Origin: Actinomycetes bacterium
GTDB lineage: Bacteria > Actinomycetota > Actinomycetes > Actinomycetales > Microbacteriaceae
Direction: 5' to 3'
Assembly: GCA_023432005.1 (NCBI GenBank)
Contig: JAEYVF010000106.1
Span: 1-19,886 of the forward strand
Length of the DNA: 19,886 nucleotides
The stretch's first letter is position 1; each line of letters begins with the position of its first letter. The position numbers were made by a program, and so were the translations under genes. The notes under the pieces are model-generated. The model was not told the DNA's origin, did not search any database, and was given only the letters and a program-made list of their open reading frames with translations. Positions 6,070 to 12,955 of the stretch are shown in pieces.

Positions 6070-6578
6070 CGGTCGAGCTCCGCGAGCTGCGCCCCGAGGA
6101 CTGGCCCGAGGTCGAGCGCATCTACGCCGAGGGGATCGCCACCGGCCACGCCACCTTCGAGCCCGCGCCGCCCGAGCGCGACGCCTTCCTCGCGACGCGC
6201 GTTCCCGGGCTCTCCTGGGTCGCGCAGGGCGTCGGCGGACTCAGCGGATGGGCGGCCGCGTCGCGCGTGTCGGCTCGCGAGGTGTACCGGGGCGTCGTCG
6301 AGCACTCGGTGTACGTCTCCGAGGGCGCACGGGGCGCGGGCGTCGCCCGCGCCCTCCTCGAGCGGATGCTGCGCTCCGCCGACGAACTCGGCATCTGGAC
6401 GGTGCAGTCGTCGATCTTCCCCGAGAACACGGGAAGCCTCGCCCTCCATGAGCGGTGCGGCTTCCGCATCGTCGGCCGCCGCGAGCGCATCGCGCGGATG
6501 GCCTACGGCCCGGAGGCCGGACGCTGGCGCGACACGCTCCTGCTGGAACGGCGCAGCCCCGTCGCGGGCGGGGGCTAG
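6066..6578 (+). CDS. arsN1: GNAT N-acetyltransferase, ArsN1 / phosphinothricin acetyltransferase type
   Basis: A 170-residue GNAT enzyme of the PAT/Bar-like group. It shows the family segments VYRGVVEHSVYV (73-84, Glu79 as likely general base), the acetyl-CoA loop RGAGVARALLERM (89-101), FPENTGSLALHERCGFRIVGRRERI (118-142) and a terminal RWRDTLLLERR. In ars operons this family is ArsN1, which acetylates the amino group of arsinothricin, an organoarsenical antibiotic, and so inactivates it. The GTG start overlaps the arsC stop by 4 nt, which ties it to the arsenic operon and favours ArsN1 over a stand-alone phosphinothricin acetyltransferase. The C-terminus is a Gly-rich tail. It is convergent with the OhrR-like gene with a 21-nt gap and no clear terminator. 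Confidence 0.86.
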   Translation: MTVELRELRPEDWPEVERIYAEGIATGHATFEPAPPERDAFLATRVPGLSWVAQGVGGLSGWAAASRVSAREVYRGVVEHSVYVSEGARGAGVARALLERMLRSADELGIWTVQSSIFPENTGSLALHERCGFRIVGRRERIARMAYGPEAGRWRDTLLLERRSPVAGGG

Positions 6579-6599
6579 CTCCGCAGACGCATCCCGTCG

Positions 6600-7064
6600 T
6601 CAGTCGGGCGCCGCATCCGTTCCGAGCGCGTCGCCGTGCGCCGTGATGTCGCGCAGCACCTCGAGGGCCTGCGCCGAGCTCGCGGGCGTGAAGCCGAACG
6701 CCGCCCGGATGCTCGCGTAGATGTCGGGTGCGTGCCGGCGCAGCTCGCTGCCCTCGTGGGTGAGCGTGACGATCACGGTGCGCTCGTCGAGCGTGCTGCG
6801 CGTGCGCTTCACGAGACCGCGCTGCTCGAGGCGCTTGAGGAGCGGGGTGATGGTGCCGTACTCGACGCGTAGCCGTTCGGCGAGCTCCCCGACCGTGTGA
6901 TCGCCGTACTCCCAGAGGCACGCCAGGGCGATGTACTGCGGATAGCTGAGCCCGATGGGTTCGAGCAGTCGCCGGTACTCGGCCATCACCACGCGGGATG
7001 CCTGGTACAGGTTCCAGCACACCATCTCGCTGAGGGGGATGGTGCCGTCGCTCGATGCGGTCAT
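6600..7064 (-). CDS. OhrR-like MarR-family regulator
   Basis: A 154-residue MarR-fold repressor of the OhrR branch. The N-terminal SEMVCWNLYQASRVVMAEYRRLLEPIGLSYPQYIAL corresponds to the OhrR dimer helix, and Cys16 sits where OhrR proteins carry the peroxide-sensing cysteine. The helix-turn-helix is HTVGELAERLRVEYGTITPLLKRLEQRGLV, followed by a wing with LDERTVIVTLT. It is the only cysteine in the protein, which suits one-Cys sensing by S-thiolation (here possibly with mycothiol). The start ATG is 6 nt after a TAGGTT box (7071-7076, minus). No ohr peroxidase gene is nearby. Its divergent partner is an ECF sigma factor, which makes that gene the likely target. Confidence 0.9.
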   Translation of the reverse strand: MTASSDGTIPLSEMVCWNLYQASRVVMAEYRRLLEPIGLSYPQYIALACLWEYGDHTVGELAERLRVEYGTITPLLKRLEQRGLVKRTRSTLDERTVIVTLTHEGSELRRHAPDIYASIRAAFGFTPASSAQALEVLRDITAHGDALGTDAAPD

Positions 7065-7158
7065 GTCAAAAACCTAGCACTCTAAATAAACGAAAGCTAT
7101 TGACACGCCCACGAGGTATAGGGGTATCTTGGCCGCGAGCACTCGAGGGAGCACCGAC
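7065..7158. promoter_or_regulatory. Divergent regulator / sigma factor promoter region
   Basis: This 94-nt gap holds the leaderless minus-strand promoter (TAGGTT, 7071-7076) and, on the plus strand, TTGACA (7100-7105) with TATCTT (7125-7130), a long 19-bp spacer. Between them is an AT-rich patch (about 7080-7100), rare in this DNA, where a MarR dimer would be expected; I see no strong palindrome, only short TAGC/GCTA and AATA/TATT arms. The ECF41-type signature found upstream of the downstream units is absent here, so the sigma gene appears not to drive itself. Confidence 0.5.
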
Positions 7159-8106
7159 ATGCGGTCACACGACGAGAACCTCGCCCTTCGCCACGGACGC
7201 CTGTCCGAGACGCGACGATCCCCCCATCGGTCGGAGGCGGCCGAGCTGGATGCCGCAGCGCGTCAGTTCCAGGCGCTCAGACCCCGCCTCTTCGGAATCG
7301 CCTATCGCGTCGTCGGAACGGTCGCCGAGGCGGAGGATGTCGTCCAGGACGTCTGGATCAAGTGGCACGGCTACGACCGCTCCGTCGTGGAGCACCCCGA
7401 GGCGTTCCTCGTGACCACGACGACCCGCACCGCGATCAACGTGCTGCATTCCGCCCGCGCCCGGCGGGAGGCGTACATCGGGCCCTGGCTGCCCGAGCCC
7501 ATCGACACCGAGGCGAACCCCGAGCTGGAAGCCGAGCACAACGAGTCGCTGTCGTTCGCGCTGCTCGTGGTCCTGGAGTCGCTCTCGCCCGCCGAGCGGG
7601 CCGCGTTCGTGCTGCGCGAGGCCTTCGGCTACGAGTACGGCGTCATCGCCGACATCCTCGAGACGACCGAGGTGGCCACCCGCAAGCTCGTCAGCCGGGC
7701 ACGGGAGCACGTGGCCTCCGGCCGGCGGCGCAGCGTGCCCAAACCGCATCACCGCCGGCTGCTGCGCGCGTTCGTCGTCGCGGCGCGGTCGGGCGACACC
7801 GCCCAGCTCGAGCGGCTGCTCGCCGAAGACGTCATCAGCTACTCGGACGGCGGCGACGTTGTGCACGCGGCGCGGATCGCGATCGTCGGCCGTGAACGCG
7901 TGGCGAAGTTCGTGGCGGCCTTCTCGCGCTGGTTCTGGGCGGGCATCGAGGTGCGCGAGCTCGAGGTGAACGGCGAGCCGGGGATCGCGATCGTGGCCGA
8001 CGGCGAACCCGTCACGATCCTGTCGCTGTGCGCCTCGCACGACGGCATCGAGCGCCTCTTCTGGCTGCTGAACCCCCAGAAGCTAGAGCGCATCCAGACC
8101 ACCTGA
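7159..8106 (+). CDS. sigJ: ECF41-family RNA polymerase sigma factor (SigJ type)
   Basis: A 315-residue extracytoplasmic-function sigma factor with a fused C-terminal domain in place of a separate anti-sigma factor. Region 2 is at about residues 36-105 (RLFGIAYRVVGTVAEAEDVVQDVWIKW), followed by the group linker motif WLPEP at 110-114 and region 4 at 130-185 (LSPAERAAFVLREAFGYEYGVIADIL). A SnoaL-like/NTF2-like domain covers about 200-310. In ECF41 proteins this domain both activates and restrains the factor through conserved DGGG and NPDKL motifs; here they read DGGDV (230-234) and NPQKL (305-309). The ATG at 7159 is preferred over an in-frame TTG at 7129 because GAGGGAG (7145-7151) precedes it and 7129 lies within the promoter. 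It is divergent from the OhrR-like gene and upstream of three hydrolases. Confidence 0.93.
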   Translation: MRSHDENLALRHGRLSETRRSPHRSEAAELDAAARQFQALRPRLFGIAYRVVGTVAEAEDVVQDVWIKWHGYDRSVVEHPEAFLVTTTTRTAINVLHSARARREAYIGPWLPEPIDTEANPELEAEHNESLSFALLVVLESLSPAERAAFVLREAFGYEYGVIADILETTEVATRKLVSRAREHVASGRRRSVPKPHHRRLLRAFVVAARSGDTAQLERLLAEDVISYSDGGDVVHAARIAIVGRERVAKFVAAFSRWFWAGIEVRELEVNGEPGIAIVADGEPVTILSLCASHDGIERLFWLLNPQKLERIQTT

Positions 8107-8116
8107 CGCCTCGCTC

Positions 8117-8143
8117 CGTCACAGCGCGGCGCCGTCTCCTGTC
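8117..8143 (+). promoter_or_regulatory. ECF41-type promoter of the hydrolase operon
   Basis: CGTCACA (8117-8123), 16 bp, then TGTC (8140-8143). The reported ECF41/SigJ consensus is TGTCACA with CGTC at the same kind of spacing. The identical signature occurs at two other starts in this window. Transcription would begin near 8150, about 50 nt before the ATG of the first hydrolase. Confidence 0.75.
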
Positions 8144-8154
8144 TCTCCTCATGA

Positions 8155-8173
8155 CGCCCCCGTTCGGGGGGCG
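8155..8173 (+). promoter_or_regulatory. Stem-loop at the 5' end of the hydrolase transcript
   Basis: CGCCCCC (8155-8161) pairs with GGGGGCG (8167-8173) around a 5-nt loop. It lies 49 nt after the sigma factor stop and just after the predicted ECF start site. It could end sigma transcripts, or cap and stabilise hydrolase transcripts. Confidence 0.45.
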
Positions 8174-8199
8174 CACTCGGATCAGAAGGCAGGCACCCC

Positions 8200-9150
8200 A
8201 TGAGCGAACACACCCTCGAACGGGAGGCGGCGGAGATCGTCGCCGCGACCGCGCAGCCGCCGCTCCTCCACGAGCTCGGCGTCGAGGGGGCCCGCAAGGT
8301 CCTCGACGACCTGCAGGCGGCCCCCATCGACAAGCCCGATGTCGACGAACGCTGGGTCACCGTGCCCGCATCCGTCGGCGACGTGCGCGCGCGGATCGTG
8401 ACCGCACCCGGCGCCGCAGGCCCGCTGCCGGTGGTGCTCTACATCCACGGCGGGGGATGGGTGCTCGGCAATGCCGGCACTCATGACCGGCTCGTGCGCG
8501 AGCTCGCCGTCGGGACGGGCGCGGCGATCGTGTTCGTCGAGTACGACCGCTCGCCCGAGGCCCGCTACCCCGTCGCCATCGAGCAGGCCTACGCCGTCGC
8601 CGAGTGGATCACCGCCTCGGGCGAGGCCGAGGGCTTCGACGCGAGCCGCCTCGCGATCGCGGGCGACTCCGTGGGCGGCAACATGACGGCAGCCGTGACG
8701 ATCATGGCGAAGCAGCGCGGCACCGTGCGTTTCGTGCACCAGTCGCTCTACTACCCCGTCACGGATGCCGGCCAGGACACCGAGAGCTACCGCGAGTACG
8801 CGACGGGCTGGTACCTCACGGCCGCGGGCATGGCCTGGTTCTGGGACTGCTACCTGCCGGAGCACGGCCCGCGGAACGAGATCACGGCCTCGCCGCTGCG
8901 CGCGAGCCTCGACGAGCTCGCCGGCCTCCCGCCCGCGTTCGTGATCGTCGACGAGAACGACGTGCTGCGCGACGAGGGGGAGGCCTACGCGCGCAAGCTC
9001 ACCGACGCCGGGGTGCGCACGACATCCGTCCGCTACAACGGCACGGTCCACGACTTCATGATGCTCAACCCGCTGCGCCCGAGCGCGGCGACCTCGGCCG
9101 CGGTCGCGCAGGCGATCGCCGTGCTGCGGTACGTGCTGGGCGCCGACTGA
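8200..9150 (+). CDS. Alpha/beta hydrolase, hormone-sensitive-lipase-like esterase
   Basis: A 316-residue carboxylesterase of the HSL (family IV) type. The oxyanion-hole motif HGGG is at 83-86, the nucleophile elbow GDSVG at 155-159 (Ser157), the acid is Asp254 in the DENDVLRDE segment, and His284 is in TVHDF. The Glu of the more usual GDSAGG context is replaced by Val, a common variant. Residues 1-70 form an N-terminal cap. No signal peptide, so cytoplasmic; substrates are likely short-chain esters or lactones but cannot be specified. The ATG at 8200 follows an AAGGCAGG ribosome site. It is the first gene after the ECF41-type promoter and lies upstream of a second hydrolase by 31 nt. Confidence 0.92.
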   Translation: MSEHTLEREAAEIVAATAQPPLLHELGVEGARKVLDDLQAAPIDKPDVDERWVTVPASVGDVRARIVTAPGAAGPLPVVLYIHGGGWVLGNAGTHDRLVRELAVGTGAAIVFVEYDRSPEARYPVAIEQAYAVAEWITASGEAEGFDASRLAIAGDSVGGNMTAAVTIMAKQRGTVRFVHQSLYYPVTDAGQDTESYREYATGWYLTAAGMAWFWDCYLPEHGPRNEITASPLRASLDELAGLPPAFVIVDENDVLRDEGEAYARKLTDAGVRTTSVRYNGTVHDFMMLNPLRPSAATSAAVAQAIAVLRYVLGAD

Positions 9151-9181
9151 CCGATCACCCCCCAACAGAGAGAAGAGAACA

Positions 9182-9892
9182 ATGAGCACACCCACGGTCG
9201 TCCTCGTGCACGGCGCCTTCGCCGAGTCCGCGAGCTGGAACGACGTCATCGGCGAGCTGTACCAGAAGGGCGTGACCTCGGTCGCGGTGGCCAACCCCCT
9301 GCGCAGCGTGACCATCGATGCCGCCTACCTGCGCGACGTCCTCGACAGCATCGAGGGTCCCGTCGTGCTGGCGGCGCACTCCTACGGCGGCTTCGTCATG
9401 ACCGAGGCGGGGTCGCATCCCTCCGTCATGGCCCTCGTCTACGTCGCGGCCTTCGCGCCCGCCCAGGGCGAGACGGCGTTCGACCTGTCGACGAGGTTCC
9501 CGGGCAGCTCGCTCGGGGAGGCGCTGACGGCATACCCCGTCTCGACGGGCGGCAACGAGCTCGTCATCCGCCGCGACGTCTTCCGGCAGCAGTTCGCCGC
9601 CGACGTGGACGTGCAGACGGCCGGGCGGATGGGCGCCACCCAGCGCCCGGTCACCGAGAAGGCCCTCACCGAGCCGCTCCCCACGGCAACGCCCGCCTGG
9701 TCGACGCTGCCCTCCTGGTTCGTCTACGGCGAGCTCGACCTCAACATCCCGGCCGAGCTGCAGCGCTTCCAGGTGCAGCGCTCGGGCGCGCGCGCCTCGC
9801 GCGAGATCGCGGGCGCGTCGCACGCGCTGAGCGTCTCGCAGCCGCAGGCGGTGGCCGACACCATCCTCGAGGCCGTCGCGGCGGTCTCCTGA
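9182..9892 (+). CDS. Alpha/beta hydrolase, small esterase type
   Basis: A 236-residue serine hydrolase. It begins with the oxyanion segment VVLVHGAFAESASW (6-19) and carries the nucleophile elbow AHSYGG (65-70, Ser67), a candidate acid Asp186 in GELDLNIP, and His214 in GASHALSVSQP. Small hydrolases with this HGAFA...HSYGG pattern resemble plant methyl-ester esterases and bacterial EstC-like enzymes. No cap insertion and no signal peptide are visible. A GAGAGAAGAG ribosome site lies just before the ATG. It appears co-transcribed with the genes on either side; a stem-loop after the stop may reduce readthrough to the next gene. Confidence 0.92.
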   Translation: MSTPTVVLVHGAFAESASWNDVIGELYQKGVTSVAVANPLRSVTIDAAYLRDVLDSIEGPVVLAAHSYGGFVMTEAGSHPSVMALVYVAAFAPAQGETAFDLSTRFPGSSLGEALTAYPVSTGGNELVIRRDVFRQQFAADVDVQTAGRMGATQRPVTEKALTEPLPTATPAWSTLPSWFVYGELDLNIPAELQRFQVQRSGARASREIAGASHALSVSQPQAVADTILEAVAAVS

Positions 9893-9897
9893 ACCCG

Positions 9898-9933
9898 GCG
9901 AGGGGCGACGCTCAGCGGGGCGCCGCCCCTCGC
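9898..9933 (+). terminator. Intercistronic stem-loop (attenuator or processing site)
   Basis: A perfect 10-bp inverted repeat GCGAGGGGCG / CGCCCCTCGC with a 16-nt loop occupies most of the 59-nt gap between the second and third hydrolases. There is no T-tract. A full stop seems unlikely because no promoter is visible before the third gene; partial termination or mRNA stabilisation is more plausible. Confidence 0.5.
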
Positions 9934-9951
9934 TCATCCGGAGGACTCGAC

Positions 9952-10908
9952 ATGAGAGACGCAGACACCCGGCTCGACCCGCTCCACACGGTCACCACCC
10001 CCGTGCTCGAGATCGCCTACGCGGCGCTCGGACCGGCGGACGGTCGACCCGTCGTGCTCCTGCACGGCTTCCCCTACGACATCCACAGCTACGTCGACGT
10101 CGCGCCGATCCTGGCCGGCCGCGGCTACCGGGTGCTCGTGCCCTACCTGCGCGGCCACGGACCGACGCGTTTCCTCTCGCGGGCGACGCCGCGCTCCGGC
10201 CAGCAGGCCGCGCTCGGCCGCGACGTCGTCGAGTTCCTCGATGCGCTCGACGTCCCGCGGGCGATCCTCGCGGGCTACGACTGGGGAGGGCGGGCGGCGT
10301 GCGTCGCGGCGGCGCTCTGCCCGCAGCGGGTCGACGGGATCGTGTCGGTCAACGGCTACCTCATCCAGGACATCGCTGCCTCGTCCACGCCCCTTCCGCC
10401 CGAACGGGAGGCGGGGTTCTGGTACTTCTACTACTTCCTCACGGATCGGGGCTACGCGGGGCTCATGCGGCATCGCCGGGAGCTCGCCGACGTCATCTGG
10501 CGGCGCAACTCACCCGACTGGCGCTACGACGAGGCGACGCTCGACCGGGCTGCCGAGGCGTTCCTCAACCCCGACTACGTCGACGTCGTCATCCACTCCT
10601 ATCGGCACCGCCTGGGACAGGCGGTGGGCGCGGACGAGTACGAGCGCGACGAGACCGCGCTCGCGGCGCTGCCGCCGATCCCCGTGCCGGCCGTGACGCT
10701 CGACGGGATGGCCGACGGCAACTTCCCGGCGAGCGACGGCACGGCATCCGCCGCCCGCTTCACGGGCCCGCGGGTGCACCACCAGATCCCGCATGCGGGG
10801 CACAACCTCCCGCAGGAGGCGCCCTTCGCGTTCGCGCAGGCCGTGCTCGAGGTCGCGCGGCTCGCGGAGCTCGCCGAGGCCCCACCCGCTCGCGCGGCGA
10901 TCCGCTAG
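9952..10908 (+). CDS. Alpha/beta hydrolase with Asp nucleophile (epoxide hydrolase / dehalogenase-like)
   Basis: A 318-residue alpha/beta hydrolase whose nucleophile elbow reads GYDWGG (108-113), so the nucleophile is Asp110 rather than Ser. That is the mark of epoxide hydrolases and haloacid/haloalkane dehalogenases, which form an ester intermediate on Asp. HGFP (38-41) supplies the oxyanion hole, Asp255 (DGMADGNFP) is the likely acid, and His284 lies in HAGHNLPQEAP. The cap region (about 135-235) is rich in Trp and Tyr (FWYFYYF at 156-162), where epoxide hydrolases keep their ring-opening tyrosines; which Tyr is used cannot be told. GGAGGAC precedes the ATG. It is the last gene of the hydrolase unit and runs into a strong terminator. 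Confidence 0.92.
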   Translation: MRDADTRLDPLHTVTTPVLEIAYAALGPADGRPVVLLHGFPYDIHSYVDVAPILAGRGYRVLVPYLRGHGPTRFLSRATPRSGQQAALGRDVVEFLDALDVPRAILAGYDWGGRAACVAAALCPQRVDGIVSVNGYLIQDIAASSTPLPPEREAGFWYFYYFLTDRGYAGLMRHRRELADVIWRRNSPDWRYDEATLDRAAEAFLNPDYVDVVIHSYRHRLGQAVGADEYERDETALAALPPIPVPAVTLDGMADGNFPASDGTASAARFTGPRVHHQIPHAGHNLPQEAPFAFAQAVLEVARLAELAEAPPARAAIR

Positions 10909-10913
10909 GAACC

Positions 10914-10948
10914 GCGAAGGCCCCGCGTGCGATACGCGGGGCCTTCGC
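10914..10948. terminator. Strong bidirectional intrinsic terminator
   Basis: A perfect 14-bp inverted repeat GCGAAGGCCCCGCG / CGCGGGGCCTTCGC, extendable by one A-T pair, with a 7-nt loop. It fills the 49-nt gap between the convergent third hydrolase and the first NmrA-like gene, so it should end transcripts from both sides. No U-tract follows, as is usual in actinobacteria. Confidence 0.85.
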
Positions 10949-10957
10949 CGTGGGCGG

Positions 10958-11704
10958 TCAGCGCTGGGACTCGAGCCATTCCGAGAAGCGGATCGTGCCG
11001 AGCTCCGCGCCGGGACCCGGCACGAGCGTGTCCGGCCCGGGGTGCCCGCCGAAGTAGCCCGCCTCCTCGTCGACGACCACCTGGCGGGGGTCGCCGGCGA
11101 ACACGAGCGCGCGACGCACGAACTCGTCGAGACCGAACCGCTCGGGCCCGCCGATCTCCCGGTCCCCGTCGAGGGGCGCCGCAGCCGCCGTCTTCGCGAT
11201 CGCGGCAGCGACCTCGCTCGAGGCCATCGGCTGCACGGGGGCGGATGGCAGGCGCACGGTGTCGCCATCGGTCGCCGAGTCACCGATGCCGCGGGCGAAC
11301 TCGAAGAACTGCGTCGCGTGCACGATCGAGTACGGCACCCCCGACGAGCGGATGAGGCGCTCCTGCGCCTGCTTCGCGCGGAAGTACCCGGCGTCGAGCA
11401 TGCGCTCGATCCCGACGATCGACAGCGCCACATGGTGCCGCACCCCCGCCTCCTTCTCGGCGGCGAGGATGTTGGTCGTCGAGGTGCGGAAGAAGTCCAT
11501 GACCGCGTCGTCGGAGAAGTCCGGCGAGTTGGACACGTCGACCACCACATCCGCTCCCGCGAACGCCTCGGCGAGTCCCGTGCCCGCGATGGTGTCCACG
11601 CCCGTGCTCGGGGCCGCCGCCACGGCGTCGTGCCCGTGCTCGGTCAAGCGCTCGATGACCTGCCGGCCGATGAGGCCGGTGCCGCCGATCACCACGATCT
11701 TCAT
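10958..11704 (-). CDS. NmrA-like NAD(P)-binding protein (atypical SDR), paralog 1
   Basis: A 248-residue atypical short-chain dehydrogenase with the Rossmann motif GGTGLIG at residues 7-13 and a VVVDVSNSPD segment after beta 4. The canonical YxxxK pair is not obvious. In ECF41 literature such oxidoreductase/epimerase proteins are one of the usual linked targets (COE genes). It is clearly paralogous to the gene at 12195-12947; both share GYF-x-AK-x2-QERLI and YSIVHATQFFEF. The ATG at 11704 is supported by AGGAGA 5-6 nt before it; an in-frame ATG at 11749 exists but would add 15 residues in front of the first beta strand. Its own ECF41-type promoter lies at 11756-11782. Confidence 0.9.
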   Translation of the reverse strand: MKIVVIGGTGLIGRQVIERLTEHGHDAVAAAPSTGVDTIAGTGLAEAFAGADVVVDVSNSPDFSDDAVMDFFRTSTTNILAAEKEAGVRHHVALSIVGIERMLDAGYFRAKQAQERLIRSSGVPYSIVHATQFFEFARGIGDSATDGDTVRLPSAPVQPMASSEVAAAIAKTAAAAPLDGDREIGGPERFGLDEFVRRALVFAGDPRQVVVDEEAGYFGGHPGPDTLVPGPGAELGTIRFSEWLESQR

Positions 11705-11755
11705 ATCTCTCTCCTTCGTGTCGGGGCCCGGCCGATCGCGCGGGCCCATGAGGTG

Positions 11756-11782
11756 GACAGGCCACCGGATGCCGTTGTGACG
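11756..11782 (-). promoter_or_regulatory. ECF41-type promoter of NmrA-like paralog 1
   Basis: On the minus strand CGTCACA (11782-11776), 16 bp, TGTC (11759-11756). Sequence and spacing are identical to the other two copies. It starts 3 nt after the GNAT stop codon, and the ATG follows after a leader of roughly 45 nt. Confidence 0.75.
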
Positions 11783-11785
11783 CGG

Positions 11786-12205
11786 TCAGCGCACGACGAC
11801 GTCGGCGTACTCTCCGTGGGTCTCGACGAACCGGCGGATCATGGGGCATTCGACGATCACGCGCTCGCCGCGCGCGACCCGATCGTCGAGCACGTGGGCG
11901 ATGAAGGCGGTGCCGATGCCGAATCCGCGCAGCTGCGGGTCGACGTAGGTGGAGCGCAGCACGGTCGGCCCCTCCCCGAGGTGCGCGTAGCGGATGACGC
12001 CGACCTCGCGGTCGCCGATGATGGCGCGGTACTCCTCGGTCACGGTGTCGTCGAGCACGCGGAGGTCGACCTCGGCCTCGGCGCTCGGGGTCAGGAACTC
12101 GACCGAGCCGGCCGCCGCGAGCTCGGATGCGGTGCCCTCGTCGAGGAAGCCCGTCCCGTCGGGGTAGCCGGCCGTGTCGGGGTACTCGAAGCTCTCACGC
12201 GGCAT
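11786..12205 (-). CDS. Small GNAT-family acetyltransferase (YjdJ/NATD1-like, COG2388 type)
   Basis: A 139-residue protein. The C-terminal 90 residues match the short GNAT subfamily: EYRAIIGDREVGVIRYAHL (58-76), STYVDPQLRGFGIGTAFIAHVLD (85-107) with the acetyl-CoA loop RGFGIG at 93-98, and VIVECPMIRRFVETHGEYADVV (116-137) with the conserved Cys-Pro. The first 45 residues are an unusual acidic, Gly/Ala-rich extension. The substrate is unknown. The ATG lies inside the end of NmrA-like paralog 2 (11-nt overlap), so it should be expressed from the ECF41-type promoter upstream of that gene. Confidence 0.85.
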   Translation of the reverse strand: MPRESFEYPDTAGYPDGTGFLDEGTASELAAAGSVEFLTPSAEAEVDLRVLDDTVTEEYRAIIGDREVGVIRYAHLGEGPTVLRSTYVDPQLRGFGIGTAFIAHVLDDRVARGERVIVECPMIRRFVETHGEYADVVVR

Positions 12206-12947
12206 GGCGGATCCAATCGTCGAAACGGGTCGGCATGAGCACGGCGTCGGGCCCGGGGAGGAGCTCGTCTTCCGTGAGGTCCGTGCCGAAGTAGGTCGCG
12301 AGGGGGTCGGCGACGACCTGGCGCGCGTCGTGCTGCACCCAGAGGCGCGTCCTCACGACGCTGTCGAGGCGGAACTGCTCGGGTCCCGCGAACTCGGTGA
12401 TCGACTGGGTGGGCTCGCCGACGGCCACCCGCAGGAGCGCCTCGGCGACGTCGTCCGCCGCCATCGGCTGCACGCGCGCGTGCGCCACGCGCACGACGCC
12501 GTCGCGGGTCGCCGACTCCGCGATGTTCACCAGGAACTCGAAGAACTGGGTCGCGTGCACGATCGAGTAGCGATGCCGGGAGGCCTGGATGAGCCGCTCC
12601 TGCTCGAGCTTCGCGGTGAAGTAGCCGCCCTCTGAGGCCGCGAGGCGGTCGGTGCCGACCACCGAGAGCGCGATGTGGTGCGACACCCCTGCGGCGGCGC
12701 CGTAGCTCAGCAGGTTGAGGGTGGAGGTCGCGAAGAACTCCTCCGCCCCCGCGTAGTCGGTGTAGGACGAGTTGGTGACGTCGATCACGACGTCGGCGCC
12801 ATCGAGCGCGCGCGCGAGGCCCTCGCCCGTGAACGTGTTGACGCCCGTGGCGCGCGACGCGGCGACATGCTCGATGCCGCGCCGACGCAGCTGGGCGGCG
12901 ACCTTCGCGCCGATCAAGCCTGTTCCTCCTGCGATGACGATCTTCAT
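12195..12947 (-). CDS. NmrA-like NAD(P)-binding protein (atypical SDR), paralog 2
   Basis: A 250-residue atypical SDR with GGTGLIG at residues 7-13, VVIDVTNSSYTDY after beta 4, and the shared block YSIVHATQFFEF. It aligns end to end with the protein at 10958-11704 and is most simply a duplicate of it; there is no frameshift or truncation in either. The frame is open for about 1 kb further upstream, but the ATG at 12947 starts directly at the first Rossmann strand and sits 8 nt after the TGTC of the ECF41-type promoter, so the transcript may be nearly leaderless. It overlaps the downstream GNAT gene by 11 nt. Role by family: reduction or epimerisation of a small metabolite, or redox sensing as in NmrA; not determinable. 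Confidence 0.9.
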   Translation of the reverse strand: MKIVIAGGTGLIGAKVAAQLRRRGIEHVAASRATGVNTFTGEGLARALDGADVVIDVTNSSYTDYAGAEEFFATSTLNLLSYGAAAGVSHHIALSVVGTDRLAASEGGYFTAKLEQERLIQASRHRYSIVHATQFFEFLVNIAESATRDGVVRVAHARVQPMAADDVAEALLRVAVGEPTQSITEFAGPEQFRLDSVVRTRLWVQHDARQVVADPLATYFGTDLTEDELLPGPDAVLMPTRFDDWIRHAA

Positions 12948-12955
12948 GCAAGGAA

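Noticed and set aside
7162..7192. GTCACA inside the sigma factor gene as a fourth ECF41 promoter
   Set aside because: The bases 16 nt downstream do not read TGTC or CGTC, and the site lies inside a coding region. The same holds for GTCACA near 15317 and its complement near 4026.
11705..11749. Alternative ATG at 11749 for NmrA-like paralog 1
   Set aside because: It lies about 7 nt after the ECF41 -10 element, so a leaderless start is conceivable. However, AGGAGA precedes the ATG at 11704, and the 15 extra residues (Pro/Arg/Asp-rich) have no match in the paralog.
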